Source: Lepturacanthus savala (lineage: Eukaryota; Chordata; Actinopteri; Scombriformes; Trichiuridae). Taken from it: a DNA stretch of 64,000 bases. Position 1 is the first letter of the stretch; each line of letters opens with the position of its first letter. The notes under the pieces were generated by a model that made no database searches, was not told where the DNA came from, and saw only the letters and a program-made list of their open reading frames with translations. Below, in pieces: positions 62,766 to 64,000 of this stretch. Both the position numbers and the translations under genes were made by a program. The DNA lies in contig CM060474.1 in the NCBI GenBank assembly GCA_030544235.1, positions 4,766,898 through 4,830,897 of the forward strand, written 5' to 3'.

Positions 62766-64000
62766 GCAACGCCTCCTGCTCCTCAACACCAACCTCCTCC
62801 TCATCACCACCAACCTCCTCTTCATCAACACCTCCTCCCACCATATCACCTGCTGCCTCCTCCTCATCACCACCAGCTTCCTGCTCCTCAACACCAACCT
62901 CCCCCTCATCAACACCTCCTCCCATCTCATCACCTCCTGCCTCCTTGTCATCATCACCAACATCCTGCTCCTCAACACCAACCTCCTCCTTATGAACACC
63001 TCCTCCCACCTCATCACCTCCTGTGTCATCGTCATCTTCCTGCTCCTCACCACCAACATCCTCCTCATGAACATCTCCCACCTCATCACCTACTGCTTCC
63101 CCATCATCACCACCAACCTCCTGCTCCTCAGTACTACGTTGCTCCTCATCACCTCCACCTTCCTCTATTCTGGAGAGAGGTTATGGACGCTATTTTCAGT
63201 GCCCCTCTCTCTAGTAACAGCACCTCCTTCCTGCTTGTCACCACCAATATCCTCCTCATCACCACCTCCTCCCACCTCACCACCCCCTGCTTCCTCCCCA
63301 TCACTACCAACTTCCTCTATTCTAGAGAAAGGTTATGGACGCTATTTTCAGTGCCCCTCTCTCCAGTTTCAGGACCTCCCTCTTTCTCGTCACCTCCACC
63401 TTCCTCTATTCTGGAGTGAGGATATGGACACTACCCCCAGTGCCCTTCTCTCCAGGAAGAACACCTCCTCCCACCATATCACCTGCTGCCTCCTCCTCAT
63501 CACCACCAGCTTCCTGCTCCTCAACACCAACCTCCCCCTCATCAACACCTCCTCCCATCTCATCACCTCCTGCCTCCTTGTCATCATCACCAACATCCTG
63601 CTCCTCAACACCAACCTCCTCCTTATGAACACCTCCTCCCACCTCATCACCTCCTGTGTCATCGTCATCTTCCTGCTCCTCACCACCAACATCCTCCTCA
63701 TGAACATCTCCCACCTCATCACCTACTGCTTCCCCATCATCACCACCAACCTCCTGCTCCTCAGTACTACGTTGCTCCTCATCACCTCCACCTTCCTCTA
63801 TTCTGGAGAGAGGTTATGGACGCTATTTTCAGTGCCCCTCTCTCTAGTAACAGCACCTCCTTCCTGCTTGTCACCACCAATATCCTCCTCATCACCACCT
63901 CCTCCCACCTCACCACCCCCTGCTTCCTCCCCATCACTACCAACTTCCTCTATTCTGGAGAAAGGTTATGGACGCTATTTTCAGTGCCCCTCTCTCCAGT
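62766..64000. repeat. CT-rich minisatellite, internally repetitive, with a 633-bp tandem duplication
   Basis: Directly after the hAT stop comes a C/T-rich, G-poor sequence built from short cctcctcatcaccaccaac-like units. Copy one spans ~62,827-63,459. Copy two starts at ~63,460 and runs off the window, with a constant 633-bp offset and almost the same sequence. Open frames on both strands (acidic G-D/E-rich on minus, S/T/P-rich on plus) follow from the composition and carry no domain. They are not called as genes. Confidence 0.9.
63170..63214. repeat. 45-bp hairpin module within the CT-rich minisatellite (first of several)
   Basis: ctggagagagg and cctctctctag (one mismatch as inverted arms) flank ttatggacgctattttcagtg-like sequence. 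Related modules lie at 63,322-63,366 and 63,411-63,455, and again 633 bp further right at ~63,803 and ~63,955. The core shared by the modules differs from the surrounding CT-rich units. Confidence 0.75.

Noticed and set aside
62653..63722. Acidic G/D/E-rich minus-strand frames and S/T/P-rich plus-strand frames
   Set aside because: All arise from the CT-rich minisatellite; they shift with the repeat units and one runs antisense through the hAT relic.

Overview
The window looks like vertebrate, most likely ray-finned fish, genomic DNA. It holds spliced exons with GT/AG borders, a (CA)n microsatellite, a decayed P-element/THAP transposon and a decayed hAT transposon of types common in fish genomes, and no bacterial gene organisation. 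The species call is inference.

About 88% of the window (1 to ~56,345, and open to the left) is one tandem array. The monomer is 66 bp and reads on the + strand as two related 11-residue halves, DKEHSYKVELS and EQERCYQKELS, a charged coiled-coil (hendecad) repeat. By length there are roughly 850 monomers. The array is layered: 33 bp within 66 bp, 66 bp within blocks of about 200-600 bp bounded by a recurrent 65-bp frameshifted monomer, and these within higher-order duplications of 988 bp, ~2.63-2.77 kb, 3,557 bp, 2,696 bp and 3,533 bp. Two disabled monomer types (a 65-bp one with in-frame TAGs and a 64-bp one with TAA) have been copied again and again. The array therefore now behaves as satellite DNA that grew out of a protein repeat, not as a working gene. 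Positions 1-45,260 are highly homogeneous, 45,260-55,850 is diverged, and 55,850-56,345 is badly decayed.

At 56.39-56.81 kb, just past the array edge, there are short remnants of the probable parent gene: diverged coiled-coil codons related to the monomer, and a twice-repeated intron-like/exon-like block with a 286-bp offset. Between 57.69 and 58.22 kb lie three well-formed minus-strand exons with matching phases (84 residues in total) from an unrelated gene that I cannot name. From 58.7 kb on, transposon-derived DNA takes over: a promoter-like segment split by a 2.27-kb P-element relic (59,152-61,422) with ~80-bp terminal inverted repeats and a flanking direct repeat, a perfect 16-bp hairpin at 61.9 kb, and a hAT transposase C-terminal relic (62.2-62.77 kb). 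The window ends in a CT-rich minisatellite with a 633-bp tandem duplication that runs off the right edge.

There is no intact complete protein-coding gene in the window. The many short minus-strand open frames over the array (hydrophobic, F/L/V-rich) are antisense mirrors of the E/K-rich repeat and are not annotated as genes.
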